NCBI RefSeq assembly: GCF_005796185.1
Contig: NZ_VAHM01000006.1
Span: forward strand, 1-64,000
Length of the DNA stretch: 64,000 nucleotides
Source of the DNA: Pseudarthrobacter sp. NamB4
GTDB taxonomy: Bacteria > Actinomycetota > Actinomycetes > Actinomycetales > Micrococcaceae
Direction of reading: 5' to 3'
Shown here piece after piece: positions 1 to 8,390 of this stretch. The number at the start of each line of letters is the position of its first letter. Within the stretch, counting starts at the first letter, position 1. Below the pieces are notes generated by a model. The model did not search any database and had not been told where the DNA came from. It worked only from the letters and a program-made list of their open reading frames with translations. A program made the position numbers and the translations under genes.

Positions 1-17
1 GCAGCAGCTCCAGGCAA

Positions 18-51
18 GGAAAGGCCGGCTCCATACGGAGCCGGCCTTTCC
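18..51. terminator. Intrinsic terminator hairpin
   Basis: A perfect 15-bp inverted repeat (GGAAAGGCCGGCTCC and its complement) closes a 4-base ATAC loop. The arms start with AAA and end with TTT, so it could work in both directions. It lies downstream of the leftward gene ending at 93 and probably also ends a rightward gene outside the window. Confidence 0.8.
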
Positions 52-92
52 GGCGTTTCGCGGTGTTTAACAAGGAGTGCTTCGTGCCTGCC

Positions 93-854
93 CTAACGCT
101 TGCCCTTTTTCCGTGATCCTTTGCCCCGCCCTTTGTCCGGATTGGGCGCATACCGCTGCGCAACCTTCGGTGCTTTTTTAGTGCCAGTGCCCCGGCGGTC
201 CGGTTTGGGTTCCTTCTTGACCTTGGCCGGCTGGGCGGAGGGCTGCCGGGAACTCTGAGCTGTTCGTCCGCGGACGATGCCAATGAATTCCTCGAGGACT
301 TCGTCCGTTGAGTCTGTTGGCCAGACCAGGGCGATTTCAGTTCCCGGCGCACCGCTGAGCGGCCTGGCCACGGTGTCCTTGACATTGAAGTGCCGGGCCA
401 CGGACATAGGCAGGATCACCATACCGGCACCGGCGGCGACCACCTGCAGGGCAGCTTCCGGTCCTCCGAGTGCTGTGACATCCATGAAGGATTCCTGCTC
501 CAGATCGGCAAGCGCCACTTCCTCAAAGACCGAGATTTCATGCCCCTTCGGAGCGACCACGACGGCCTGCTCCTCGTACAGCGGGATAACGCTCAGGCCC
601 TCGCGCTCAATAGGAAGGCGGACAAAGGCCATATCCGCCGAACCGGCGCGGACCGCCTCGACCTGCGGGCCGCCGTCGTGCATGAAGGAACGCAGCGGAA
701 CGTCCGGCATGCGCTCTTCCCAGCGACGGATCCACTTGCCCGGCGTTACGCCGGCGACATAGGCGATTCGGAGCTCGCGCGGTGCGTCCTGTTCAACAGG
801 ACCGGTGGGACCAGCTGGATCTGCATCCGGCGGGGAGCTATTGGAGGAGGGCAC
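93..854 (-). CDS. LysR-type substrate-binding domain protein without HTH
   Basis: The protein matches the effector-binding half of LysR-type regulators: an LRIAYVAG strand, a middle section with FVRLPIEREGL, and a GAGMVILPMSVARHF section typical of the second lobe. The N-terminal winged-helix DNA-binding domain is missing, so it is unlikely to bind DNA on its own. The C-terminal 60 residues are a Lys/Arg-rich tail, which could contact nucleic acid. Its effector is unknown. The start is uncertain: GTG at 854 leaves room for a promoter, whereas ATG at 893 would overlap the first codon of the divergent DUF5997 gene. In actinobacteria this type of protein is often found next to DUF5997, as here. 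Confidence 0.7.
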   Translation of the reverse strand: MPSSNSSPPDADPAGPTGPVEQDAPRELRIAYVAGVTPGKWIRRWEERMPDVPLRSFMHDGGPQVEAVRAGSADMAFVRLPIEREGLSVIPLYEEQAVVVAPKGHEISVFEEVALADLEQESFMDVTALGGPEAALQVVAAGAGMVILPMSVARHFNVKDTVARPLSGAPGTEIALVWPTDSTDEVLEEFIGIVRGRTAQSSRQPSAQPAKVKKEPKPDRRGTGTKKAPKVAQRYAPNPDKGRGKGSRKKGKR

Positions 855-891
855 GTCTTCACAGTACCGTCCACCCGGATACCCTTGAAGC

Positions 892-1293
892 ATGAGCTCT
901 GCTAACTCCCAGTCCATGAAGCCGGCCACCGTTGCCAAGAAACTTGGCATCTACCTGCCCGCCACACCGCAGGAGTTCCAGGATTCGACCATCACCCGTG
1001 CCGAGTTTGCGGAGCTCCAGGCCAACCCGCCGGAATGGCTTGCCGAACTCCGCCGCAACGGCCCGCACCCCCGCCCGGTAGTGGCCCAGAAGCTGAACAT
1101 CTCCATCGGCGGCCTGTCCCGCGGTGGTGTCGAGGAACCGCTGACGACGGCGGAAATCACCGCGCTGCTCCAGGCTCCCCCGCAGTGGCTGGTCACCGAA
1201 CGGGCCACACATGCCGCCGTCAGGGCCGAAGCCCAGCGCGTCAAGGAAGAGGCGGCTAAGAAGGCAGCCAAGAAAGCCCGCGCCGCAAAATAA
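892..1293 (+). CDS. DUF5997 family protein
   Basis: This 133-residue protein has the layout of actinobacterial DUF5997: a short N terminus (MKPATVAKKLGIYLPATP), a central stretch with paired NPPEWL and APPQWL motifs, and an Ala/Lys-rich basic tail. It has no membrane segment or signal peptide. The function of the family is unknown. It is transcribed divergently from the LysR-effector-like gene, with start codons almost touching; neither ATG 892 nor ATG 916 has a good ribosome binding site, so the mRNA may be leaderless. The family call rests on recalled resemblance. Confidence 0.75.
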   Translation: MSSANSQSMKPATVAKKLGIYLPATPQEFQDSTITRAEFAELQANPPEWLAELRRNGPHPRPVVAQKLNISIGGLSRGGVEEPLTTAEITALLQAPPQWLVTERATHAAVRAEAQRVKEEAAKKAAKKARAAK

Positions 1294-1388
1294 GGGCTCC
1301 GCCCGGCAACTCAGGAGCCTGTTCGAAGATCCAAACCTCAATGGACCGGTTCTGCGAACAAGCTTCTGTTGGGCGCGGCGGCTGCGCG

Positions 1389-1769
1389 TCAGTCCTGGTG
1401 CAGCTGGATGTAGTTTCCGCAGCCGTCGTCGAACACGGCGCTGATGCCGGAGGGATCCTCGGCCGGTTCGCTCTTGAAGGTAACCCCCGCCTTCACCAGC
1501 CGCTCGTACTCCGCCCGCACATCGGGAACGCCGAAAACAATGGCCGGGAGGCCCGCGTCGTGCACGGCATTCATGTACGTGGCACCGATCGGGTTGTCGC
1601 TGGGTTCCAGCAGCAAGCCCACGGAGCCTGCGGCCGCGCCCGGGTCCTTGATGATGAACACGTTGTGCTCGGGCATGGCCATCAGTGTGTCGAAACCCAG
1701 CGTCTCGGTGTAGAACCGGTGGGCGGCGGCAGGGTCCTTGACGTGAATACTGCACATTTTGATTCGCAT
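1389..1769 (-). CDS. VOC (glyoxalase/bleomycin resistance) superfamily protein
   Basis: A single vicinal-oxygen-chelate domain of 126 residues. The repeat features are visible: an opening strand MCSIHVKDPAAAHRFYTETLGF, and near the end a PSGISAVFDDGCGNYIQLHQ segment with the usual DG.GN.I.L ending. Such proteins bind a divalent metal and act as isomerases, dioxygenases or resistance proteins; the substrate cannot be told from sequence. The start ATG at 1769 is preceded by GGGGACC; a longer frame to 1799 exists but lies outside the fold. It is a stand-alone gene converging on DUF5997. Confidence 0.8.
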   Translation of the reverse strand: MRIKMCSIHVKDPAAAHRFYTETLGFDTLMAMPEHNVFIIKDPGAAAGSVGLLLEPSDNPIGATYMNAVHDAGLPAIVFGVPDVRAEYERLVKAGVTFKSEPAEDPSGISAVFDDGCGNYIQLHQD

Positions 1770-1924
1770 GGTCCCCAACATAGGCGGAGGCACTGACACC
1801 GGAAAGGCCAGCCACCGGACCTGCAGCCTGAAGGCGCTCCCATACGGAAGGACTTAGGCCGGAGTTGTCTTCCGGTTAATGCAGCGCCGGCCCCATGTTG
1901 GCTTTGCCGCCTTAGCTTCGGGTC

Positions 1925-2830
1925 GTGACCAGCATCCATGTTTTCCCCACCTCGCAGGAGCACGCTGTTCTTCGGAGACCTGCGGCCGGTTCCATCAGCA
2001 GCACCAGCAGTAGTTTCCTGCCCCGCCGGTTCCTCATCACCGCCCACCGGGGGGCCATGGCTTTGGCCCCCGAGAACTCCGGCCTTTCCTTCAGGCTTGC
2101 CGCCGCCGGTGGCGCCGACGAGATTGAGTTGGACGTCCGGTTTACGGCCGACGGAGTTCCCATAGTCCTGCACGATGCGACGCTTCGCCGCGTAGCAGCA
2201 GGTGATGGTCCCCTTCTGGACGTTCCCGTGGCGCAACTGTCCCTGGCGCAGGTCCGGTCGGTGACGCTCGAGTCGGGACATCCCGTTCTCACGCTCGCTG
2301 AAGCGCTTGATATCGCGGAGGTCCCGCTGCAGATCGAGATCAAGGATCCGGCTGCCGTGACCGCCGTGGCCCGCCTGCTCGGCAGCCGCACCGCCAGGCT
2401 GCCCCGCCTCAGGTTCAGCAGCTTCCTGCCTGAGGCCTTGGCATGGCTGCAGCAGCACCTGCCTGACGTTCCGAGGGGCCTGATTGTTGGAGAATATCCG
2501 GCCACTATCCGGCGGCAGGAGGCATTGTCGGCCTTGCTGGCAGGTGCCGGCGCCACCACGCTCTATTCCGGATTCCGGAACCTCACCCGGCGGGAGGTGG
2601 AACGCCTCCGCTGCAGGGACATCGACGTCCATGCCTGGCCGCTTTCGGGTTTTGAGGATCTTTGCCGGGCAACAAGGCTTGGGGCATGCGGCGGAACCGC
2701 CGATGACCCCGGCCGGGCGCGTGGATGGCTGGATTCGATGGCAGGCCCGGACTTTGACGGGCTGGACATGAACGGCGAAGCGCCTCCGCGGGACAGGCTG
2801 CACCGGATTCCACAGGACTGTTCAGGCTGA
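1925..2830 (+). CDS. Glycerophosphodiester phosphodiesterase family protein
   Basis: This is a GDPD-type TIM-barrel enzyme that would hydrolyse glycerophosphodiesters to glycerol-3-phosphate and an alcohol. The signature is clear: ITAHRG with the catalytic His, then APENS, E.DVRFTADGVPIVLHD with the metal-binding acids, and a later LQIEIKD strand. The C-terminal half is less typical and ends in a short basic tail. There is no convincing signal peptide. The frame opens at a GTG (1925), about 38 residues before the first barrel strand, so the true start may be further in. It stands alone between unrelated genes. Confidence 0.8.
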   Translation: MTSIHVFPTSQEHAVLRRPAAGSISSTSSSFLPRRFLITAHRGAMALAPENSGLSFRLAAAGGADEIELDVRFTADGVPIVLHDATLRRVAAGDGPLLDVPVAQLSLAQVRSVTLESGHPVLTLAEALDIAEVPLQIEIKDPAAVTAVARLLGSRTARLPRLRFSSFLPEALAWLQQHLPDVPRGLIVGEYPATIRRQEALSALLAGAGATTLYSGFRNLTRREVERLRCRDIDVHAWPLSGFEDLCRATRLGACGGTADDPGRARGWLDSMAGPDFDGLDMNGEAPPRDRLHRIPQDCSG

Positions 2831-2921
2831 CCTTCCTCAACCGTTGACCCTGCCTCCTGAACACGGTGCAATGGAGTAACCAGCCCGGGATTCCGAGGCC
2901 CGGGCGTGCGCTGGAGGTCAG

Positions 2922-3533
2922 GTGGCGGCCATGGGGGAAGCATTGTTCGAGGGAATGTTGCAGGGAGCCTGGGCCCTGATGCTCTGCGCCTCCGTGCTGG
3001 TTGCCAGTGTGGCTGCGACAGTCTTCGTGGTCCGGCGCCGTGCCCTTGCCGGAGACGACAGCCAGGTTGAGCGCTCGGACCAGCTGTTCTGGGACTTGTT
3101 CCTGGGCGCAGCTGTTGCTGTTCCTGCGCTGTTGATTCCCACCCTGCTCTCGCCGTGGACAGGCCTGTTCCTGGGAGGGGCGGGGGTGGCGGCCGGTATC
3201 GCTGCCTACCGCGGGACGCCAAAGTACCTGGCAAGGCGCAACGCCAAGAGGGAAAACCAGGCGCTTGGAACCGCGCAGGTGGCGGCGCAGGCGCAGCATG
3301 ACGAGCTGATCGCGCGGTGGCGCCGCTACGAACTGGACCCGGCGTGCAGCATCGATTTTCCGGCGCTGACGGATGTGCGCACGCCGGAAACGTCCGCCCT
3401 TATTAAGGCCATGCGCCATGCGGAGGCCCTGCGTCTGGTCGCCCACCGAAACTATCCCGACGCCGTCAGCAGCCTGGGTGCCAGCCTCGCCGCCGCTGAG
3501 AGGGCGGCCGGGCTTCCGGCGGAGCAGGCGTAG
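2922..3533 (+). CDS. Hypothetical membrane protein, two TM segments
   Basis: I do not recognise this 203-residue protein. It has a hydrophobic segment at about residues 12-35, a short basic stretch (RRRALAGDD), then a second hydrophobic hairpin at about 60-92 (LFLGAAVAVPALLIPTLL and AGVAAGIAAY). The rest is a hydrophilic, Ala-rich helical region containing RHAEALRLVAHRNYPDAVSSLGASL. The GTG at 2922 is chosen because GGAGG lies six bases upstream; an in-frame ATG follows at 2931. No enzymatic motif is visible. Confidence 0.65.
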   Translation: MAAMGEALFEGMLQGAWALMLCASVLVASVAATVFVVRRRALAGDDSQVERSDQLFWDLFLGAAVAVPALLIPTLLSPWTGLFLGGAGVAAGIAAYRGTPKYLARRNAKRENQALGTAQVAAQAQHDELIARWRRYELDPACSIDFPALTDVRTPETSALIKAMRHAEALRLVAHRNYPDAVSSLGASLAAAERAAGLPAEQA

Positions 3534-3609
3534 CAGGGGGAGCGCCAGACATTAAGGGGTGTGTCGGCGGCGCTGGAGCAGGCGGTAATGCCGGGGATAG
3601 CATCCCAAG

Positions 3610-4224
3610 ATGAAGCCAGACGAAATACGTGATCGTGACCAGTTCGGCCGGCTGCTGGAGGACCGCGGCGTGTGGCGGCAGGCCACCACCCTGGAAGCGG
3701 CCGGCGAGCTCACCGCCCGCTGGCTGGAGGGCGGCAGCTCCTACCAGCCAGGACACTTGGCTGCCGGCTTTGACGAGGAAACCTCCCCTATCGCAGCGGA
3801 GTTGGCGAAACTGAACCGGAACGGACTGTTTACCAAGGAGTCGCAGCCCGGCCTGAAGTCGGAGACAGCGGCGCAGCGGGAGTACGTGACAGGCTTCTGC
3901 AGCGCGGCTGTGGCCGGCGAACTGCTGTCGCTCTCCACCCGGACCGAGTTGGTGACCATAGCCCATGCCCCCGGTGAGTCGAGCAGCGCTGCCGTTCCGG
4001 TCACGCTGGCGGAGACGGAAGTGACCACGGTGCTGGGCTCCAGTGAGAACCCGGTGACTGGGGACCAGATCCGGGACTGGGCGGAGGAAACCAACGATTC
4101 CCTGGCGCTGCTGCTGGCTGACTCCTGGTACGTGGAAATCCTGGACCCGGTATGGGGCCGCAATGATGTCCTGCTGCCTGCGGTCCTTGAGTCACTGACC
4201 GGCAAGCTTAGGACAGCCACCTAA
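3610..4224 (+). CDS. DUF6919-like hypothetical protein
   Basis: A soluble 204-residue protein without signal peptide or TM segment. The N-terminal WRQATTLEAAGELTARWLEG, the following SYQPGH and DEET, and the central FCSAAVAGEL resemble the DUF6919 proteins of streptomycetes, whose function is unknown; this assignment is from memory. The ATG at 3610 follows a weak ribosome site. It is a single gene followed by a small hairpin at 4253-4275. Confidence 0.55.
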   Translation: MKPDEIRDRDQFGRLLEDRGVWRQATTLEAAGELTARWLEGGSSYQPGHLAAGFDEETSPIAAELAKLNRNGLFTKESQPGLKSETAAQREYVTGFCSAAVAGELLSLSTRTELVTIAHAPGESSSAAVPVTLAETEVTTVLGSSENPVTGDQIRDWAEETNDSLALLLADSWYVEILDPVWGRNDVLLPAVLESLTGKLRTAT

Positions 4225-4252
4225 CAGCTTCGGCCCCAAACACGACGAAGGC

Positions 4253-4275
4253 CGGGGCACCCCCAGGCTGCCCCG
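4253..4275 (+). terminator. Possible weak terminator
   Basis: CGGGGCA and TGCCCCG form a 7-bp stem with a 9-base C-rich loop just after the gene ending at 4224, followed by CCTTGTTTC. The U-tract is poor, so the call is tentative; it lies between two converging genes. Confidence 0.35.
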
Positions 4276-4292
4276 CCTTGTTTCGAGCGGCC

Positions 4293-4775
4293 TTAAAGCT
4301 CCACCGTGCCGCTTTCCCCGACGCTCATCCGGCTGTTGGTGACTTTAGACTTTACCCACTGGAACACAGTCGCTGCTGTCCCACCGGGGCTGGTCCAGTA
4401 CTCTGCCGAATCCGAGTCGATGCGCAGCAGGCACACTTCGGGAGTGTCCGGCCCGTCCGGGAACCAGGCTTCAACGGCCTGGTTCCACATCTCGCGGATC
4501 TTGGTTCGGTCCGTTACCACTTCCGCGGTTCCCGCCACGGACACCCACTCGGTGTTTTTGCCGAAGGCGACGTTCACGCGCGGGTCAGCCCGGACATGCG
4601 CAACCTGCGATGTGCCAAGGCCGGTGAAGAACCACATGTCGCCGTCGTCCTTGACTTCCTGGATGGCCAGCGGACGGCTGACGAGGGCACCTTCTTCGTT
4701 GATGGTGGTCAACATTCCGATCTTGGAATCGTTGATGATTTCCGTAACCTTGCCGATGCCCTGGGCGTCAGACAT
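4293..4775 (-). CDS. Pyridoxamine 5'-phosphate oxidase family protein (general stress protein 26-like)
   Basis: This 160-residue protein has the FMN-binding split-barrel fold of the general stress protein 26 group. It begins with a short helix and KIGMLTTINEEGALVSRPLAIQEV, continues with MWFFTGLGTSQVAHVRADPRVNVAFG, and has EVCLLRIDSDSAEYW near the end. Relatives bind FMN, FAD or F420; the substrate is unknown. Its upstream region holds a TAAGCATGCTTA palindrome at 4830-4841, which suggests repressor control. It is otherwise a single gene. Confidence 0.8.
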   Translation of the reverse strand: MSDAQGIGKVTEIINDSKIGMLTTINEEGALVSRPLAIQEVKDDGDMWFFTGLGTSQVAHVRADPRVNVAFGKNTEWVSVAGTAEVVTDRTKIREMWNQAVEAWFPDGPDTPEVCLLRIDSDSAEYWTSPGGTAATVFQWVKSKVTNSRMSVGESGTVEL

Positions 4776-4829
4776 GCCTCACCTCTTCGTCTGCAGTCGG
4801 GGACGCTCCCCATCCGGCCAGCCTATTAG

Positions 4830-4841
4830 TAAGCATGCTTA
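4830..4841. promoter_or_regulatory. Palindromic operator candidate upstream of the split-barrel gene
   Basis: TAAGCATGCTTA is a perfect 12-bp palindrome in an AT-rich patch 55 bases upstream of the leftward gene starting at 4775. On the minus strand a TACTAAT-like -10 element lies close by, so a bound protein would cover the promoter. The arrangement suits a MarR-type or similar dimeric repressor, but no regulator gene lies next to it. Confidence 0.45.
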
Positions 4842-4885
4842 TTTACCAGCGGACGTGTCGCCCCGACCGCGGGTAACCGCGGCGC

Positions 4886-6277
4886 TCAAGCGCCCGCAGG
4901 AACAGCCACCCTTGCCACTTCGGCGATGCGGGCAGCCGTCTGCCGGCCCGTGCGGATGGCACCGTCCACATGCTGGTAACCCTCGGCCGCAAGATCGGAG
5001 GAGGACCAATAGATAGGGCCAACGGCAGCGTGCTGGTACTTGCCGTCGCGGTGCAGGCCGCCCAGGTCGTAGCTGGCGGCGTACGCGCCGCGGGTCCATT
5101 CCTCGGACCCCCAGTCGGACTCGTAGTAAACCTCCGGCGTCAAAGCGGCGTCACCGAGGTAGCCGGCGATGGAGGCCAGGATCGCCTTCTTCCGGTCTTC
5201 GGCACTCAACTCGAAGACATCGTCGGCCTTTTCATCGGAGACAAAGCCCACCAGGGTGCCCCGGGAGTCGCCGTGGTTGGTGTTGTCGTAGACCTCCTGC
5301 ACCAGGGCGTCGGCGCCGAAGCAGGTGCCGGAGAGCCCGGCGTCCCGCCAGAACGGCTTGCTGTAGACCGCGTGCACCTTGATGACCAAGCCAAGGGATT
5401 GATGCTGGTGCATCTGGTGCTGGCGGCGCGGCAGGGGCGGGTCGAACGAGACGCGGGAATAGAGGTTGGGCGGCACGGCCATGATGACGAACCTGGCATT
5501 GACGGTAGCGCGGTCCGACTGGACCGTGACCCGGTGGCCGCCCTCGTCGTCCGGCTCCCACGTCACGGTGCGCACCGGGGTATTAAGGACGACATCGTCA
5601 CCCAGTTCCTGCGCCAGCAGCTGGGACACCTGCTGCATGCCGCCCACCACGCGCCGGTCCAGGATGAAGTCCTCGTCCGTCAGGTGGGTGAAGGAACCGG
5701 CGGAAGCTGCCATTAGGACTGCCTGCAGGGCGGAGAACGCGTGGGCCGGCTTGGTGAGCATGCCCCCGGCAACGAACAGGCCGATGTTCTTGCAGGCTTC
5801 TTCATTGGCCGAGTTCTGCCGCAGCCAATGGTGGAACGAGATGGTGTCCAGCTCGCGGGCCTTCGGGTGCGCCCAGGGTTCGGTGGCGCCGATTTCTGCG
5901 GCGAGTCCGTCCAGCAGGGACACCAGGCGGTCCATTTCGACGGCGGTGGCGGGCTCCACTGGGAAAGTGTCGCCGGTGTACCGGACGGGGATGCCGTCCG
6001 CGCCGAGGTACACTGACTCGCCCTGCCGGTAGCGGGGGTAGGTCTGCAGGCCGAGTTCGTCGAGGAGTTCAAGGAGGACGGCCTGGTCCGGCGAGACCCA
6101 CTGGCCGCCAATTTCCAGCATTGCGCCGTCTACAGTGCCGGTCCAGGTGCGGCCGCCAACCCGGTCACGCGCCTCAAGTACAGCAACGGTAAGTCCGGCC
6201 TTCTTCAGTTCGCGGGCTGCCGTCAGTCCGGAGGGGCCGGCTCCGACGACCACGACGTCGCGGTTCAGGTTCAGCAT
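4886..6277 (-). CDS. Flavin monoamine oxidase family protein
   Basis: An FAD-dependent amine oxidase of about 463 residues, which would oxidise an amine to an imine/aldehyde with release of hydrogen peroxide. The N terminus has the dinucleotide motif VVVVGAGPSGLTAARELKKAG, the downstream acid ending VLEARDRVGGRTWTG, and GGQWV. The C terminus has the second FAD contact (EGYQHVDGAIRTGRQTAARI). ATG 6277 is chosen because AGAGGAC precedes it at proper spacing; the frame stays open to 6334 but that part overlaps the operator. It is divergent from a TetR regulator, and the palindrome between them suggests control by that protein. The amine substrate cannot be told. Confidence 0.85.
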   Translation of the reverse strand: MLNLNRDVVVVGAGPSGLTAARELKKAGLTVAVLEARDRVGGRTWTGTVDGAMLEIGGQWVSPDQAVLLELLDELGLQTYPRYRQGESVYLGADGIPVRYTGDTFPVEPATAVEMDRLVSLLDGLAAEIGATEPWAHPKARELDTISFHHWLRQNSANEEACKNIGLFVAGGMLTKPAHAFSALQAVLMAASAGSFTHLTDEDFILDRRVVGGMQQVSQLLAQELGDDVVLNTPVRTVTWEPDDEGGHRVTVQSDRATVNARFVIMAVPPNLYSRVSFDPPLPRRQHQMHQHQSLGLVIKVHAVYSKPFWRDAGLSGTCFGADALVQEVYDNTNHGDSRGTLVGFVSDEKADDVFELSAEDRKKAILASIAGYLGDAALTPEVYYESDWGSEEWTRGAYAASYDLGGLHRDGKYQHAAVGPIYWSSSDLAAEGYQHVDGAIRTGRQTAARIAEVARVAVPAGA

Positions 6278-6316
6278 GATGTCCTCTCTGCCTCCCGGCG
6301 AAATAACCGGAAGCAC

Positions 6317-6337
6317 TAAATGAATAGCATTCATTTA
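6317..6337. promoter_or_regulatory. TetR-type operator between amine oxidase and regulator
   Basis: TAAATGAAT-AGC-ATTCATTTA is a perfect 9+9 inverted repeat with a 3-base centre, placed between two divergent genes. The length, AT-rich arms and position are typical of TetR-family operators. Inference: the product of the gene at 6417 binds here and controls both genes. Confidence 0.75.
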
Positions 6338-6416
6338 CCAGAACTATAGCCGGTTGCGCCGGGGACCGGAAGTGCCGGATGGAATAATGCAGGAGACCAC
6401 AACAGAAAGGGCAGGA

Positions 6417-7130
6417 ATGCCGGCAGCATCAGCCGCACAGGGACGCTCCACCGGAGATGTGGGCGTCCGACGACGGCGGGCCGGCCGCCCCTCCGCCGCC
6501 GTGCTGGACAAGGCCGGAATCACCGCTGCCGCCTTGGAGCTCATCAGCCGGAAGGGCTACGACGGCCTTACCATGGCCGCACTGGCGAAACAGCTCGAGG
6601 TCGCGCCGTCCGCCCTGTACAACCATGTGGCGGCCAAGCGTGACGTCCTGCTGCTCCTGGAAGACCACCTCACGTCACTGGTGGACGTTTCAGGCTTCGG
6701 CGCTGCAGCCTGGGAGGACGCCGTACGGACTTGGGCCTGGAGCTACCGGAACGTGTTCGCCGAGCACACCCCGTTGATTCCGGTGATCGCAGTGCTGCCT
6801 GTCACTGACGCGCCGCAGACCCTGGCCATGTACGAAACCGTGAGCAAGGGCTTCATCGAGGCAGGCTTCCCGCAGGAGCAGGTGGTGCCCGCCATTGTGG
6901 CGCTCGAGTCCTTCATTTTCGGGTCAGCGTACGACGTCACGGCGCCGGAGGACATCTTCGAGTCCGGCTCCCTTGCTGAGTCCACCCCGCACTTCACTGC
7001 CGCCGTCCGCAGCTCCGCCAGTGCCGCCGGCTGGGCCAGTGCCGGCGGGGAGCGGGGCCGGCCTGCCGATACCGCCTTCAAGCTGGGGCTTGAGCTGCTG
7101 ATCTCGGGGCTGGGGGCATTGCGGGGCTGA
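6417..7130 (+). CDS. TetR/AcrR family transcriptional regulator
   Basis: A one-component repressor of about 237 residues. The N-terminal HTH is intact: AGITAAALELISRKGYDGLTMAALAKQL, then the recognition helix region VAPSALYNHVAAKRDVL. The C-terminal ligand domain (TetR_C-like helices) includes the motif VVPAIVALESFIFGSAYD. ATG 6417 is chosen because AAAGGGCAGGA lies directly upstream; ATG 6387 would add ten residues. It is divergent from the amine oxidase and probably senses an amine-related ligand, which is inference from context only. Confidence 0.85.
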   Translation: MPAASAAQGRSTGDVGVRRRRAGRPSAAVLDKAGITAAALELISRKGYDGLTMAALAKQLEVAPSALYNHVAAKRDVLLLLEDHLTSLVDVSGFGAAAWEDAVRTWAWSYRNVFAEHTPLIPVIAVLPVTDAPQTLAMYETVSKGFIEAGFPQEQVVPAIVALESFIFGSAYDVTAPEDIFESGSLAESTPHFTAAVRSSASAAGWASAGGERGRPADTAFKLGLELLISGLGALRG

Positions 7131-7178
7131 CAGCCAAAGTGCAACAGAGCCTCCTCTCGCGATCGCGACCACTCACTG

Positions 7179-7207
7179 CTTGTAATACAAGTTTTTAACT
7201 TGTATCC
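7179..7207. promoter_or_regulatory. FadR/GntR-type operator upstream of the dehydratase
   Basis: CTTGTAATACAAG (7179-7191) is a perfect inverted repeat containing TTGTAATACAA, which fits the GT-N3-AC core of FadR-subfamily GntR sites. A second half site, ACTTGTAT, follows at 7198-7205, giving a possible tandem site overlapping the promoter. The regulator is probably the FCD-type GntR protein encoded just downstream of the dehydratase. Confidence 0.6.
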
Positions 7208-7252
7208 TAAGAAGGTGGGCGAAGGAGCCCAGTCCCGCCTCTAGGAGAACTC

Positions 7253-8380
7253 ATGAGCACCGTCGACCTGATCCGGCACGTAAAGCTGTCTACCGCCCGC
7301 CTCCCCCTTGCAGTTCCCATCAGCGACGCAAAAGTCTTCACCGGCCGGCAGAAACCCATGACCGAGGTTGTCTTCCTCTTCGCCGAAATCGCCACGGAAC
7401 TGGGCCACACCGGCGTCGGCTTCAGCTACTCCAAGCGGGCCGGCGGACCCGCTCAGTACGTGCACGCAAAGGAAGTGGCCGAAGGCATCATCGGCGAGGA
7501 CCCCAACGACATCGCCAAGATCTACACCAAGCTCCTGTGGGCCGGCGCCTCTGTGGGCCGCTCCGGCGTCGCCACGCAAGCACTCGCCGCCATCGACATC
7601 GCGCTCTACGACCTCAAGGCCAAGCGCGCCGGCCTGCCCCTGGCCAAGTTCCTCGGCTCCTACCGCGACTCCGTCCAGACCTACAACACCTCCGGCGGCT
7701 TCCTCAACGCCACCTTGGACGAGGTGAAGGCACGCGCCACCCAGTCCCTTGAAGAGGGCATCGGCGGCATCAAGATCAAGGTCGGCCTCCCGGACAGCAA
7801 GGAAGACCTGCACCGCGTGGCGGGCATCCGTGAACACATCGGTGGGGACGTTCCGCTCATGGTTGACGCCAACCAGCAGTGGGACCGTGCCACGGCACTG
7901 CGCATGGGCCGCCAGCTGGAGGAGTTCAACCTCATCTGGATCGAGGAACCCCTGGACGCCTATGATTTCGGGGGACACGCCCACCTGGCCAACGTCCTGG
8001 ACACCCCCATCGCCACCGGCGAGATGCTCGCGTCCGTGGCCGAGCACAAGGGCCTTATTGACGCCAACGGCTGCGACATCATCCAGCCGGACGCCCCCCG
8101 GGTGGGCGGCATCACCCAATTCCTCCGCCTGGCCGCCCTGGCGGACGAGCGGGGACTCGGCCTGGCACCGCACTTCGCCATGGAGATCCACCTGCACCTC
8201 GCCGCCGCCTACCCGCGCGAGCCCTGGGTGGAGCACTTCGACTGGCTTGACCCGCTGTTTAATGAACGCCTCGAGACCAAGGACGGCCGCATGATCGTTC
8301 CGGACCGCCCGGGCCTTGGCGTCACCCTCAGCGACCAGGCGCGCGCCTGGACCACCGACTCAGTGGAGTTCGGCAAGTAA
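7253..8380 (+). CDS. L-talarate/galactarate dehydratase (enolase superfamily)
   Basis: This 375-residue enzyme of the mandelate racemase group closely resembles, along its whole length, the Salmonella L-talarate/galactarate dehydratase as I recall it: PLAVPISDAKVFTGRQKP, GVGFSYSKRAGG, LLWAGASVGRSG, and the same ending region. The GIKIKVG motif carries the catalytic lysines, VDANQQWD the first metal ligand, WIEEPLDAYD and IATGEM the next ones, and APHFAMEIH the catalytic histidine. It would dehydrate hexarates to keto-deoxy acids. No transporter or later pathway enzyme is adjacent. ATG 7253 follows a CTAGGAGAAC ribosome site. The GntR gene directly downstream probably regulates it. Confidence 0.85.
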   Translation: MSTVDLIRHVKLSTARLPLAVPISDAKVFTGRQKPMTEVVFLFAEIATELGHTGVGFSYSKRAGGPAQYVHAKEVAEGIIGEDPNDIAKIYTKLLWAGASVGRSGVATQALAAIDIALYDLKAKRAGLPLAKFLGSYRDSVQTYNTSGGFLNATLDEVKARATQSLEEGIGGIKIKVGLPDSKEDLHRVAGIREHIGGDVPLMVDANQQWDRATALRMGRQLEEFNLIWIEEPLDAYDFGGHAHLANVLDTPIATGEMLASVAEHKGLIDANGCDIIQPDAPRVGGITQFLRLAALADERGLGLAPHFAMEIHLHLAAAYPREPWVEHFDWLDPLFNERLETKDGRMIVPDRPGLGVTLSDQARAWTTDSVEFGK

Positions 8381-8390
8381 CCTTGTTGCC

